Shown piece by piece: positions 1 through 6,562 of a stretch of DNA of 20,000 nt. Within the stretch, counting starts at the first letter, position 1. Every line of letters begins with the position of its first letter. Source of the DNA: Botryococcus braunii. Taxonomy: Eukaryota; Chlorophyta; Trebouxiophyceae. The notes below the pieces were generated by a model. It ran no database searches and was not told the origin of the DNA. It saw nothing but the letters and a program-made list of their open reading frames with translations. The position numbers were made by a program, and so were the translations under genes. Location: NCBI GenBank assembly GCA_002005505.1, contig KV908417.1, forward strand, positions 448,786 to 468,785. Reading direction: 5' to 3'.

Positions 1-155
1 AGCGCGTGCGAACTTCCAGCTTCTGCTGTGAAGGAGAGTCCTCCCAGACAGATGGGAAGAACATGGACATGTTGGCAACCAATTCACTGCTGAGGTCGAG
101 AAATCTCGGGGCTGCCGCTGCTGCCAGCAGTTTCATCACCTCCACAACCCTGCAG
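1..155 (+). CDS. Possible internal or 3' exon of a host gene (partial)
   Basis: The frame starting at base 3 is open from the window edge to a CAG|GTGTGG splice-donor-like site at 155/156. Without splicing it would run only six more codons to TGA at 174-176. The peptide is mixed and protein-like: a Cys/Ser-rich start, then DMLATNSLLRSRNLGAAAA and a Ser/Thr-rich end. The other two forward frames close early. The donor would leave phase 0. No domain is recognised. The exon, if real, belongs to a gene entering from the left. The function is unknown and the call rests only on an open frame plus a donor motif. Confidence 0.3.
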
Positions 156-304
156 GTGTGGGAAATTTTGTCGTGAGAACGCGGGTGGCAGCATGGAGCA
201 GTTCAAGCAGCAACAAAAACATTGTACAAGTCGTCGGGCCAAGGAATCCTCTAGTCAATGCTGAAGTAGGGTTCTGACACCTCTTCGGAATTTCCGACTC
301 ACAG

Positions 305-438
<134 letters not shown>

Positions 439-544
439 CGTAGGTGTGCCATGCACAACCGGAAGTATGGGGGAGAGGCAGCACGCGGGTCATTGCCAAA
501 ATGCCTTTTTCCCCTTGGCCATTCTGGTTGCCAACTGCCGCAGA

Positions 545-800
545 CTCTGTCACAGGCTCTGTCGCAGGGTCTGTCACATGCTCGGTCACAGGCTCTGTCA
601 CAGGCTCTCCCAGATGCTAAGTCACAGGCTCTCCCCGAGGCTCTGTCACAGGCTCCGTCACAAGCTCTGTCACAGGCTCTCCCAGATGCTAAGTCACAGG
701 CTCTCCCCGATGCTCTGTCACAGGCTCTCCCACATGCTAAGTCACAGGCTCTCCCCGATGCTCTGTCACAGGCTCCGTCACAAGCTCTGTCACAGGCTCT
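545..800. repeat. 12-bp minisatellite with higher-order structure
   Basis: Tandem 12-bp monomers related to GTCACAGGCTCT alternate with variants such as CCCAGATGCTAA and CCCCGATGCTCT. Blocks of six monomers (72 bp) and four monomers (48 bp) recur, so the array has a higher-order layer. Because 12 is a multiple of three, the tract stays open in several frames on both strands and would encode four-residue repeats (SQAL, PDAK). No start codon context, flanking exon or stop pattern marks it as coding. Confidence 0.9.
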
Positions 801-878
801 CACATGTACATGCTGCTCTCACATGTGGACATTGCTGCTCTCACATGTACATGCTGCTCTCACATGAGGACATTGCTC
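797..878. repeat. 41-bp direct repeat, two copies
   Basis: Each 41-bp unit is made of two related parts of 19 and 22 bp, both beginning CTCTCACATG. The second 41-bp copy (838-878) differs from the first (797-837) at only a few bases. It abuts the 12-bp array and shares its CTCTCAC/GTCACA wording, so it probably arose from the same sequence. Confidence 0.85.
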
Positions 879-880
879 CA

Positions 881-1219
881 AATGCGTCCAAATGAGCAAG
901 GGTTGCCAACTGTGCAAGGGAGCAAGGGGGTAACCTGGGAAGAGCGTTGGGTGACAGGTCTCTCCAAGCGAATGTGATCAAACCGACGGGAAGTGACTTG
1001 TCCACTGTCATAGCATGCGGCTGGGCTTCTTCACAAGGCATGACGGGCACAGACACGATGACTCGAGCATCTGTTGTAGTGCTTATGTGCTTTGCGTTGT
1101 GAACATCGTATTTCCGGTTCCTGCAGCCCAAAATAGCCCATGATTTCATTCGTCAGCCCAGTCCTCACAAATACCCACATCATTCACTGTGTAACACCGC
1201 AATGCGGCACACGTTTCAC
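881..1219. other. No gene supported
   Basis: A 102-codon minus-strand frame (841-1149) crosses this stretch, but it starts inside the neighbouring repeat region, shows no recognisable motif and has no splice context I trust. I see nothing else here. Confidence 0.5.
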
Positions 1220-1378
1220 CCTGAGGTGACTGTCACATGTCATTGACAGGGTGACTGTCACATTTCATCCTGAGGGTGAGTGTTACATGTTGCTTACAGG
1301 GTAGCTGTCACATCTCAGCCTGAGGGTGAGTGTCACATGTCACCCCAAGCTTGATTGTCACATCTCAGCCTGAGGGTG
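1220..1378. repeat. ~50-bp minisatellite, about 3.2 copies
   Basis: Units begin at about 1220, 1269, 1319 and 1369, each starting CCTGAGGGTGA and containing two TGTCACAT-like words. Copies have diverged by several substitutions and one indel, so this array is older than the 59-bp array at 16421. Confidence 0.85.
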
Positions 1379-1615
1379 CTTTCAGTTTTTACCAACAAGC
1401 CACGCCCCCTGTGGATGAATGTTAGAGGTTGCTCCTTTCTCCCTCTGCCCTGGGCCATACATGAGGGACAGTAACAGCAAATTGTGACTCTCAACACGGC
1501 AAGGTGGGTTGGCATATAAACATGGCAAATCTGAGAAACATGGCAAATGTGAGAAACATGCATCGACTCGCATTGCACATGCGTGCGTGGGCACACGCAC
1601 CCACCCACCCACCCC

Positions 1616-1618
<3 letters not shown>

Positions 1619-1692
<74 letters not shown>
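1619..1692. repeat. (AC)n microsatellite
   Basis: A pure AC run of 37 units, flanked on the left by a (CCAC)-type tract. Confidence 0.97.
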
Positions 1693-1694
<2 letters not shown>

Positions 1695-1720
1695 GCCCGC
1701 ATATGCATAAGCTGATCACA

Positions 1721-1915
1721 CTACCTCAGATCCTCGCGAGTTGTGCAGCGGAAGCCATCCGTTGCGCAGCGCCGCAGCAAGCTCGGGGTGGTATTGATTA
1801 GAGTGCAGCTCTCTCCAGGCTGAAGAGCATTCCCTGGTGAGATGAGGCAGAGTTGGCCCAGACGGGACGAAACCACGCCAATCCTGCGGCCGGGCTCCAC
1901 CTCATATGAACTTGA
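1721..1915 (-). CDS. Weak candidate exon on the minus strand
   Basis: Read on the minus strand, the stretch beginning near 1915 gives a mixed, protein-like frame (YEVEPGRRIGVVSSRLGQLC and onward) with several cysteines, ending TTREDLR before a TAG at about 1721-1723. The frame is continuous with a much longer one, but that extension is only (GT)n/(AC)n repeat and is not credible coding sequence. No domain is recognised and splice sites are not clear. It may be chance. Confidence 0.15.
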   Translation of the reverse strand, partial: SSSYEVEPGRRIGVVSSRLGQLCLISPGNALQPGESCTLINTTPSLLRRCATDGFRCTTREDLR

Positions 1916-2181
1916 ACAGGCGGTTTTGGTGTTTTCTTGGAAATAAGAGCATGCCATGCCACCACGTCCCAAAAGAAGGGGAGATAATGCAATAGGAGCG
2001 GTTGCAGTACCTTCCCCCCATTTTAGGACGTGAGTGGAATGGCACGCCCTTGAAAAAGCAGTGTGCAGGGGCGCCAAACACATGCAAGTGCGCGTGTTTC
2101 CTTGTATTCCCCCATCCCCTTGTCTCTCGCACTCCTTCCCGCTTCCTTCCTCCCCTCCCGTGCCCCTCTCTCTCTTGTATC

Positions 2182-2349
<168 letters not shown>

Positions 2350-2352
2350 CAG

Positions 2353-2453
2353 CTGATCCAAGACCAACTGAGGAAGATTTGAAGAGTTCTGCCCGGTCTA
2401 GCGCTCTCACATTGGAAGCTTTTGAAGCATCTCACCTGATCTTAGCTCAGTGA
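2353..2453 (+). CDS. Weak candidate terminal exon
   Basis: A GTGTGCAG acceptor-like site at 2345-2352 follows the (GT)n tract. From 2355 the frame reads DPRPTEEDLKSSARSSALTL and on to TGA at 2451-2453. The peptide is charged and mixed, but short. The upstream tract is not pyrimidine-rich on this strand, so acceptor strength is doubtful. Confidence 0.15.
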
Positions 2454-2491
2454 TTTTAAGGTTTTTTCATATTCACTGAGCTTGATGAGAC

Positions 2492-3301
2492 TCATGACCC
2501 CCCCCCCCCTTTCCCCAAGTGCACCGCATGAAATGCCCCAAGCCATCCGATAATTGACATGCGACCCAAAACTTCCTCATGTGCACAATTAGCCGCAGCA
2601 TGGAGTTGTGGAAAGCACGCGGGATATGGGGCCATCGCGTCCTTGATTCGGCATGCGTTCTGAGGGGACGACCCGGAAGACTGGGCCAGCAATACTCCGA
2701 GGGGAGATGAGGCTTGCGTAAAATCAAGGAGTTGAGGTTTGTGGACACTTTTCAAAAACAACGGGCATGACGAGCCTGCAAGAACCCCGGTATGGTTGCA
2801 AACATCTTTCGGATCCCTCAATTGCCATCCTAAAGCATTCAAACCCCTCGTTAAACCCCTCGGGTGTCCGCACGTCACGAAGGGAATGCTGCCATTGCAG
2901 GAGCCAAAGAGATTATCCAAGTGTTCGGCCAACTTGTCTCCGCTATAGCACACAGGACTCCGCGGGTCAGCGAGCCCCAATTCCGTGTCATCTGCGGACT
3001 CCTTTGTCAGGTGTTCACAAGCCTTATTCAGGACAGCAGTCCCGGTGTTTTCGAGCGCGCATTCCAATCTGCACAACCGCCGCAACATTTCATCAAACGC
3101 GTTCCAACCAATTTCGGTCAACCCATCCCATGCACTTCTGAGAAGTCATTCTGCATTCCAATCATACAGCTCGACGTACTTGGTGGTCAAAATCTTGCGA
3201 TGTAAGTAGGGATGGAACTCCGAAGACATCACTCTCTCCGGAGGGGTGAACGAGTGCACATGCTCCGAACCCCCACTAAGGTTGCGAGTTCCAACAATGA
3301 T
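2492..3301 (-). pseudogene. Decayed coding region of unknown identity, one in-frame stop
   Basis: On the minus strand an open frame begins after a TAA at 3302-3304 and runs 51 codons, including EFHPYLHRKILTTKYVELYD, to a TGA at 3146-3148. The same frame then continues open for over 210 more codons (TEIGWNAFDEMLRRLCRLE onward) to a stop at about 2492-2494. Composition stays protein-like on both sides of the TGA, which suggests one protein interrupted by a single mutation. The last residues (GKGGGG) are read from a poly-C run at 2498-2509, so the true C-terminus may have been lost there. No family is recognised. It could be a retroelement gag-like protein or a host pseudogene. Confidence 0.4.
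2498..2509. repeat. Poly-C run (12 bp)
   Basis: Twelve consecutive C followed by TTTCCCC, at the 3' end of the minus-strand decayed frame. Confidence 0.95.
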
Positions 3302-3304
3302 TTA

Positions 3305-3698
3305 CGAAGATACAGATATCGCTAGCCTCAATGTCAGCTAACGACAGTGATGTGATTCAAAGGGCATGCCTGGTGATACCTGACAGGGCGACTTGATTGC
3401 CCCGGCAAGGTAGGGGGTCCCACCTTGAAAATGGTCTGATCTGGGCAACCTGTACGGATCTGGGCATAATAATGACCCCATCGATTCAGAAGTGCAATTC
3501 TACGCCGGGAGTTGCAACGTGTGAGAATCGACCGGGGACCAGAACGCCAAATGGTTCGAACGCCAGGTGCACCTCCAATGATTTTTGGACGAGGCAGTAC
3601 GATGCATACCCAATGGCGGTGCAAAACCTCCAAGAAACTTGACCTTTCCTCTCTGATGACGAGAAGGGTCGAAGCCACCGTCAGCTCCTATAGCCCGC
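3305..3698. other. No gene supported
   Basis: Several overlapping short frames occur on both strands, including a minus-strand one at 3500-3721, but none has a recognisable motif and none continues the neighbouring coding regions. The LINE fragment to the right has no reverse transcriptase catalytic core here, so its 5' truncation lies near the right end of this stretch. Confidence 0.5.
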
Positions 3699-4772
3699 GT
3701 GAGCCCAGCTTGGACAACCATCAGAACGGCCGTTTACCTGCTCTTGGGCGTGATGGATACAGAAACGGGATTCATATCCTCGGTTGGGGGTGTGGGGGGC
3801 ACCTTTGGCCTGCTGAATGGTAAAATGTGGGCCACGTGGAGCTCCCTTATGCGTAAGTATGGTAACCTGCAGTGCGCGGCCTCTATAGGTCTTCTTCTTA
3901 AGTTGATTCTCATGTGTGTTGTGCCCACGGCGTCATATGCATGTGAGATTTGGGGATGGCGTTCTTTTCGTTCACCGGCTGCGGCCCCTTCTGTTCAGCT
4001 CTTAGAGTCTAGTTACTTGGTCATGTTGAAGATGTTGTTAGGGGTGCGCCCCTCGGTGGCCACTCCGATTTTGTTAGCTGAGTTGGGGCTTCAACCCCTC
4101 GCTCATCACTGGCTGAAGCGTATGGCCACCTTTTGGAACTCGTTGGTGTCTTTGCCTCATGATCATCTTTATGCCTTGATTCTTCGCGACTCGTGCTTTT
4201 ATGGCGTCACTACCCGTACTCCCACTTGGGCAGGGTATTTCATGAAGGCCCTTATTAAGGTTGGCTATCCTTATCAGATAGATTGTCAAGCCCCTCATCC
4301 GATTGATATGCCGTCCCTTCGGGACCTCTTGCGTCGGCATGGCCGCCAACCCTGGGAGGGCTTGCATGTCTCTCCTCGTCTCTGCCCGTCTGAGCGGGCT
4401 CAGCTTTGCACATACTCTAGGTGGTTTAATAGTCCGTCCCGCGCCACTCTCTCTAGGCTTTTGTGGTTACGTATGAGTGTTTCCAAGTTGAGGGTTTTCC
4501 ATCGATTCCGCATGGGGGTTCACAACCTTCCTATTGATGCTGGTCGTCGTCGGGGCCTCCCCCGTTCCCACCGGTTCTGTGATCAGTGTCAGGCTGGTTT
4601 GGTGGGTGATGAACACCACCTTGTCTTTTCCTGTTCGGCCCTTCAGCCGATCCGGGACCGTTACCCCCATCTTTTTCGTTCCCCCTTTCGGTCGTTACGT
4701 CAGTTCGTCTGGCAAGATGACCTTCAGTCTGTGGTTAACTTCATTTATGATTGTTTTCAGTTTCGGTCTTAG
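3699..4772 (+). CDS. C-terminal part of a LINE reverse transcriptase (ORF2-like), 5'-truncated
   Basis: The open frame holds the region downstream of the catalytic RT core of a non-LTR retrotransposon. KMWATWSSLMRKYGNL (from about 3824) leads into a thumb-like stretch with VVPTASYACEIWGWRSFRS, a signature of LINE ORF2 proteins after the polymerase domain. Near the end is a CX2CX8HHX4C cluster (C294, C297, H306, H307, C312, counted from 3699), the C-terminal zinc-knuckle-like motif common in L1- and Jockey-type elements. The YxDD core, fingers and endonuclease are absent. The first codon is not ATG, so the start is only the edge of the open frame. It is a dead, 5'-truncated copy whose remaining frame is still open, which suggests modest age. 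Stop TAG is at 4770-4772. Confidence 0.75.
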   Translation: MSPAWTTIRTAVYLLLGVMDTETGFISSVGGVGGTFGLLNGKMWATWSSLMRKYGNLQCAASIGLLLKLILMCVVPTASYACEIWGWRSFRSPAAAPSVQLLESSYLVMLKMLLGVRPSVATPILLAELGLQPLAHHWLKRMATFWNSLVSLPHDHLYALILRDSCFYGVTTRTPTWAGYFMKALIKVGYPYQIDCQAPHPIDMPSLRDLLRRHGRQPWEGLHVSPRLCPSERAQLCTYSRWFNSPSRATLSRLLWLRMSVSKLRVFHRFRMGVHNLPIDAGRRRGLPRSHRFCDQCQAGLVGDEHHLVFSCSALQPIRDRYPHLFRSPFRSLRQFVWQDDLQSVVNFIYDCFQFRS

Positions 4773-4988
4773 GTTTGTGTCTTGCCCTTTGCTGGCCCTT
4801 GCCCACTCTTGGGCTGTGTCCTGGGGCTTTCCTGCCCCTTCCTCTGTGTCCTGGGGCTTTCATGCCCTTCCTTTGTGCTCTTGGCTCCCCACTCGGTACT
4901 TTGGGTTTGTGTCTGGCCTTGATTCTTAGGGTTTGTGTTTGGTTTCTCTCGGTGTCTTGCTGCGTCGGTGTTCGGTTTTCCATCTCAT

Positions 4989-5003
4989 CAGCCCTTTGGG
5001 CTG
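4989..5003 (+). other. LINE 3'-end hairpin
   Basis: Six-base stem CAGCCC/GGGCTG with loop TTT, preceded by CATCTCAT. The same layout with loop TAT and a shorter stem (GCCC/GGGC) recurs at 16886-16896. Conserved 3' stem-loops are bound by the element's own RT in several LINE families, so this is a plausible recognition structure. Confidence 0.5.
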
Positions 5004-5040
5004 GGTTGATGTAATTCCTTCCTTCCTTCCTTCCTTCATA

Positions 5041-5451
5041 CACAGAAGTTTCCATGTTTTACATATTTCACTTTTCCTCTTGCCGCCAACGTTGCGTGCG
5101 GAGTTGAGGTGCGGAGTGTGGGGGCGGCAGACATGCACCGCGGTGATGGGGTACAGGTCGGCTCAAGAAGACATGCAGGGCCCCACGTAGGGAGCAAATC
5201 CACGGCATTCTAGCAACTTTAGGCCGTAATGCAGGAGAAACGTGAAAAATGGCAGTCAAATTCGGCAGAGGGAAGTCAAGGTGCAAACTGCTGCTCTTGT
5301 GTTCATTCAGGTCCCGTTTGTGGCCACGGCCCCTGTACCATGAAGAAGCAGCTGCATGGCAGTTTCCAAATTCACTGCGATCAGTACGATCAGTAAGATC
5401 GTACTCCTGTACCTTGAGCCGACAGGACTTTCCTACTTTGCCCAATTATAA
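5041..5451. other. No gene supported
   Basis: Only short unrelated frames occur here. A CATTCAG|GTCC word near 5304-5314 could be a splice acceptor but no credible exon follows it. Confidence 0.5.
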
Positions 5452-5530
5452 AATTATCCACTCTTCATAGAGTTTTACCAACACAAGAAGAAGCCATCAT
5501 TGCTCAAGAAGATGTGGAGGGATGTTTTGT
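5452..5530 (+). mobile_element. RLE-family element copy 1, left part (split by the copia insertion)
   Basis: From 5491 the DNA closely matches the 3' coding end of the long copy at 15398-15440 (AAGCCATCATTGCTCA, then GAAGATGTGGAGGGAT). The preceding bases (TCCACTCTTCATAGAGTTT, about 5457) match the minus-strand fragment at about 15915-15945, so these two copies share a subfamily-specific stretch absent from the long copy. The copy continues at 12676 on the other side of the copia element. It is therefore a 5'-truncated insertion older than the copia. Confidence 0.7.
5526..5530. repeat. Target-site duplication TTTGT, left
   Basis: TTTGT directly precedes the 5' LTR and is repeated at 12671-12675 directly after the 3' LTR. 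Five bases is the usual size for copia-type integrases. Confidence 0.93.
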
Positions 5531-5733
5531 TGTTGTGTTAATTAATTTTATGCCTTTCCCTCAGAGGAGTAATAATGGCAAGTCTCCGTATGAAGACAAT
5601 ACCAATTAGGAAAGAGAGGCAGAACCCTGAGTTCTGCCAGGCAATACATGCATTTGAACGAAGACTATCATAACGCAAGTTACAGACACGTTTGTAGAAA
5701 GGAGGCATATGGGGCAAGCACGGATAGGGAAGG

Positions 5734-5876
5734 CACTTGGTTGGAACTATAGTGGCACTCCGGGTGTCTATCAATCAGTTGCTAACCAGTCCTTGACTTG
5801 TATATGTCCGTGCCTACTTAACAACGCACAAGTAGGAGGACATCGTCTAACACCCTCCGTGCCGCCACCATGCAGG
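5734..5876 (+). repeat. LTR-internal 143-bp repeat, copy A
   Basis: Identical on reading to 6055-6197 (offset 321 bp), and both repeats recur in the 3' LTR at 12183-12325 and 12504-12646. It contains TGTATATG (5799), a hairpin CCTACTT/AAGTAGG (5813-5836) and ends GCCGCCACCATGCAGG. Copy A is followed by TGACTTAA, which makes CAG|GTGACT a donor-like splice site. Confidence 0.92.
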
Positions 5877-6054
5877 TGACTTAATCCTTATTGTATTCCT
5901 GGATTTAGCACTCAGATGAACATTGTTAGAACATGTTAGACATATAGAGTTGAGTTTAGCTCATCGGACAAAGTAATGAACACGACCTGGGTGAGAGCAG
6001 GTTAGGCGTGTTTGAACTGCGTCACCTTGTTAGGAGAGATGAGAGATATTGTAA

Positions 6055-6197
6055 CACTTGGTTGGAACTATAGTGGCACTCCGGGTGTCTATCAATCAGT
6101 TGCTAACCAGTCCTTGACTTGTATATGTCCGTGCCTACTTAACAACGCACAAGTAGGAGGACATCGTCTAACACCCTCCGTGCCGCCACCATGCAGG
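6055..6197 (+). repeat. LTR-internal 143-bp repeat, copy B
   Basis: Second copy of the 143-bp unit, just downstream of TGTAA (6050-6054) and ending 24 bp before the LTR edge. Its ATG at 6191, in a GCCGCCACC context, opens a 19-codon reading frame that crosses the LTR edge and the primer-binding site, stopping at 6248-6250. Confidence 0.92.
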
Positions 6198-6221
6198 ATA
6201 CGCCAAGCCCAGAATATTTCA

Positions 6222-6235
6222 GGTTATGGGCCCAC
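6222..6235 (+). promoter_or_regulatory. Primer-binding site, anticodon-arm type (initiator tRNA-Met)
   Basis: GGTTATGGGCCCAC follows the LTR with no gap. Its reverse complement, GTGGGCCCATAACC, is the anticodon stem-loop of plant-type initiator tRNA-Met, with the CAU anticodon inside the match. Drosophila copia and yeast Ty5 prime minus-strand synthesis from a cleaved half of this tRNA at the same region. The usual 3'-end match (TGGTATCAGAG-type) is absent. The tRNA sequence is recalled knowledge; the host tRNA is not in this window. Confidence 0.88.
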
Positions 6236-6289
6236 GGGCTCGGATGCTGAGAGTGGGTGGCGCCTAAATCGGAGCTCACTAGACTGTGA

Positions 6290-6562
6290 ATGGCGAAGAA
6301 GCGGACAAAGCAAACAGCCAGGAAGACCACCAACCTCAACGTTCCAGCGCGCTTGAGATCAGGACCTCCGTCATACAACGAACTAATCAGAGAAGGAGGA
6401 CAACGTGGAGACCGCAATCCTGACGAGAGAGCCTTTATCGTCAAAGACTACATCTTTCACCTTCACGTTGGCTGTCCGTTAGCTCAACCCACCTGGTTCA
6501 GAAGTAAGATCTTGCTGCTACCTTGCGAGTACTGGAGTTATAAGACAACTGGGGAATTATGA
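6290..6562 (+). CDS. Copia leader ORF with histone H3-tail-like N-terminus (90 aa)
   Basis: An ATG-initiated frame in the untranslated leader between the primer-binding site and gag. It starts MAKK then RTKQTARKTT. RTKQTARK is identical to histone H3 residues 2-9 (mature numbering), and H3 continues ST where this has TT. In H3 the same string also follows Met-Ala directly; here two lysines intervene. A PPSY (PPxY) motif lies at residues 26-29. The rest is mixed, with a hydrophobic C-terminal half (SKILLLPCEYW) and no recognised domain. The stop codon overlaps the gag start as ATGA (6559-6562), an arrangement that can allow termination-reinitiation. The start has G at +4 but T at -3. Translation is not proven: the frame is short and a 19-codon uORF precedes it. 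The H3 match is hard to explain by chance. Confidence 0.6.
   Translation: MAKKRTKQTARKTTNLNVPARLRSGPPSYNELIREGGQRGDRNPDERAFIVKDYIFHLHVGCPLAQPTWFRSKILLLPCEYWSYKTTGEL

Larger units (their letters stand above)
3699..5040 (+). mobile_element. 5'-truncated LINE with 3' UTR and CCTT tail
   Basis: The truncated ORF2 fragment is followed by about 265 bp of T-rich 3' UTR with repeated CTGTGTCCTGGGGCTTTC words. It ends with a hairpin (CAGCCC TTT GGGCTG, 4989-5003), a TGTAA at 5010-5014 and a short (CCTT)n tail to about 5037. 5' truncation plus a simple-repeat tail is the usual product of target-primed reverse transcription. A second copy of this 3' end lies near 16870. Confidence 0.65.
5531..6221 (+). 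repeat. 5' LTR
   Basis: Begins TGTTGTGTTAATTAA and ends GAATATTTCA. It aligns with 11980-12670 at equal length with no difference seen by eye. Within it, a 143-bp segment is duplicated (5734-5876 and 6055-6197). TATA-like TGTATATG occurs in each duplicate (5799 and 6120) and TGTAA at 6050-6054. If the promoter is at 5799 and TGTAA directs polyadenylation, R would span roughly 5830-6070; this is inference. Confidence 0.96.

Noticed and set aside
545..867. A repeat protein of SQAL/PDAK units
   Set aside because: The 12-bp period keeps three or more frames open on both strands at once, so openness is not evidence for coding, and the only upstream start runs through (GT)n.
6222..6240. Conventional primer-binding site to a tRNA 3' end
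   Set aside because: No TGG...-type match to a CCA-ended acceptor stem follows the LTR, while the anticodon-arm match is exact over 14 bases.
6012..6356. 114-codon frame across the 5' LTR and leader
   Set aside because: It lacks an ATG at its start, crosses the LTR edge and primer-binding site, and its LTR portion is repeat DNA; the leader ORF in another frame is better supported.
6290..6562. The leader ORF as a captured, intact histone H3 gene
   Set aside because: Similarity stops after about 14 residues, with no H3 globular fold and a two-residue insertion after Met-Ala; only tail mimicry or a tiny captured fragment fits.
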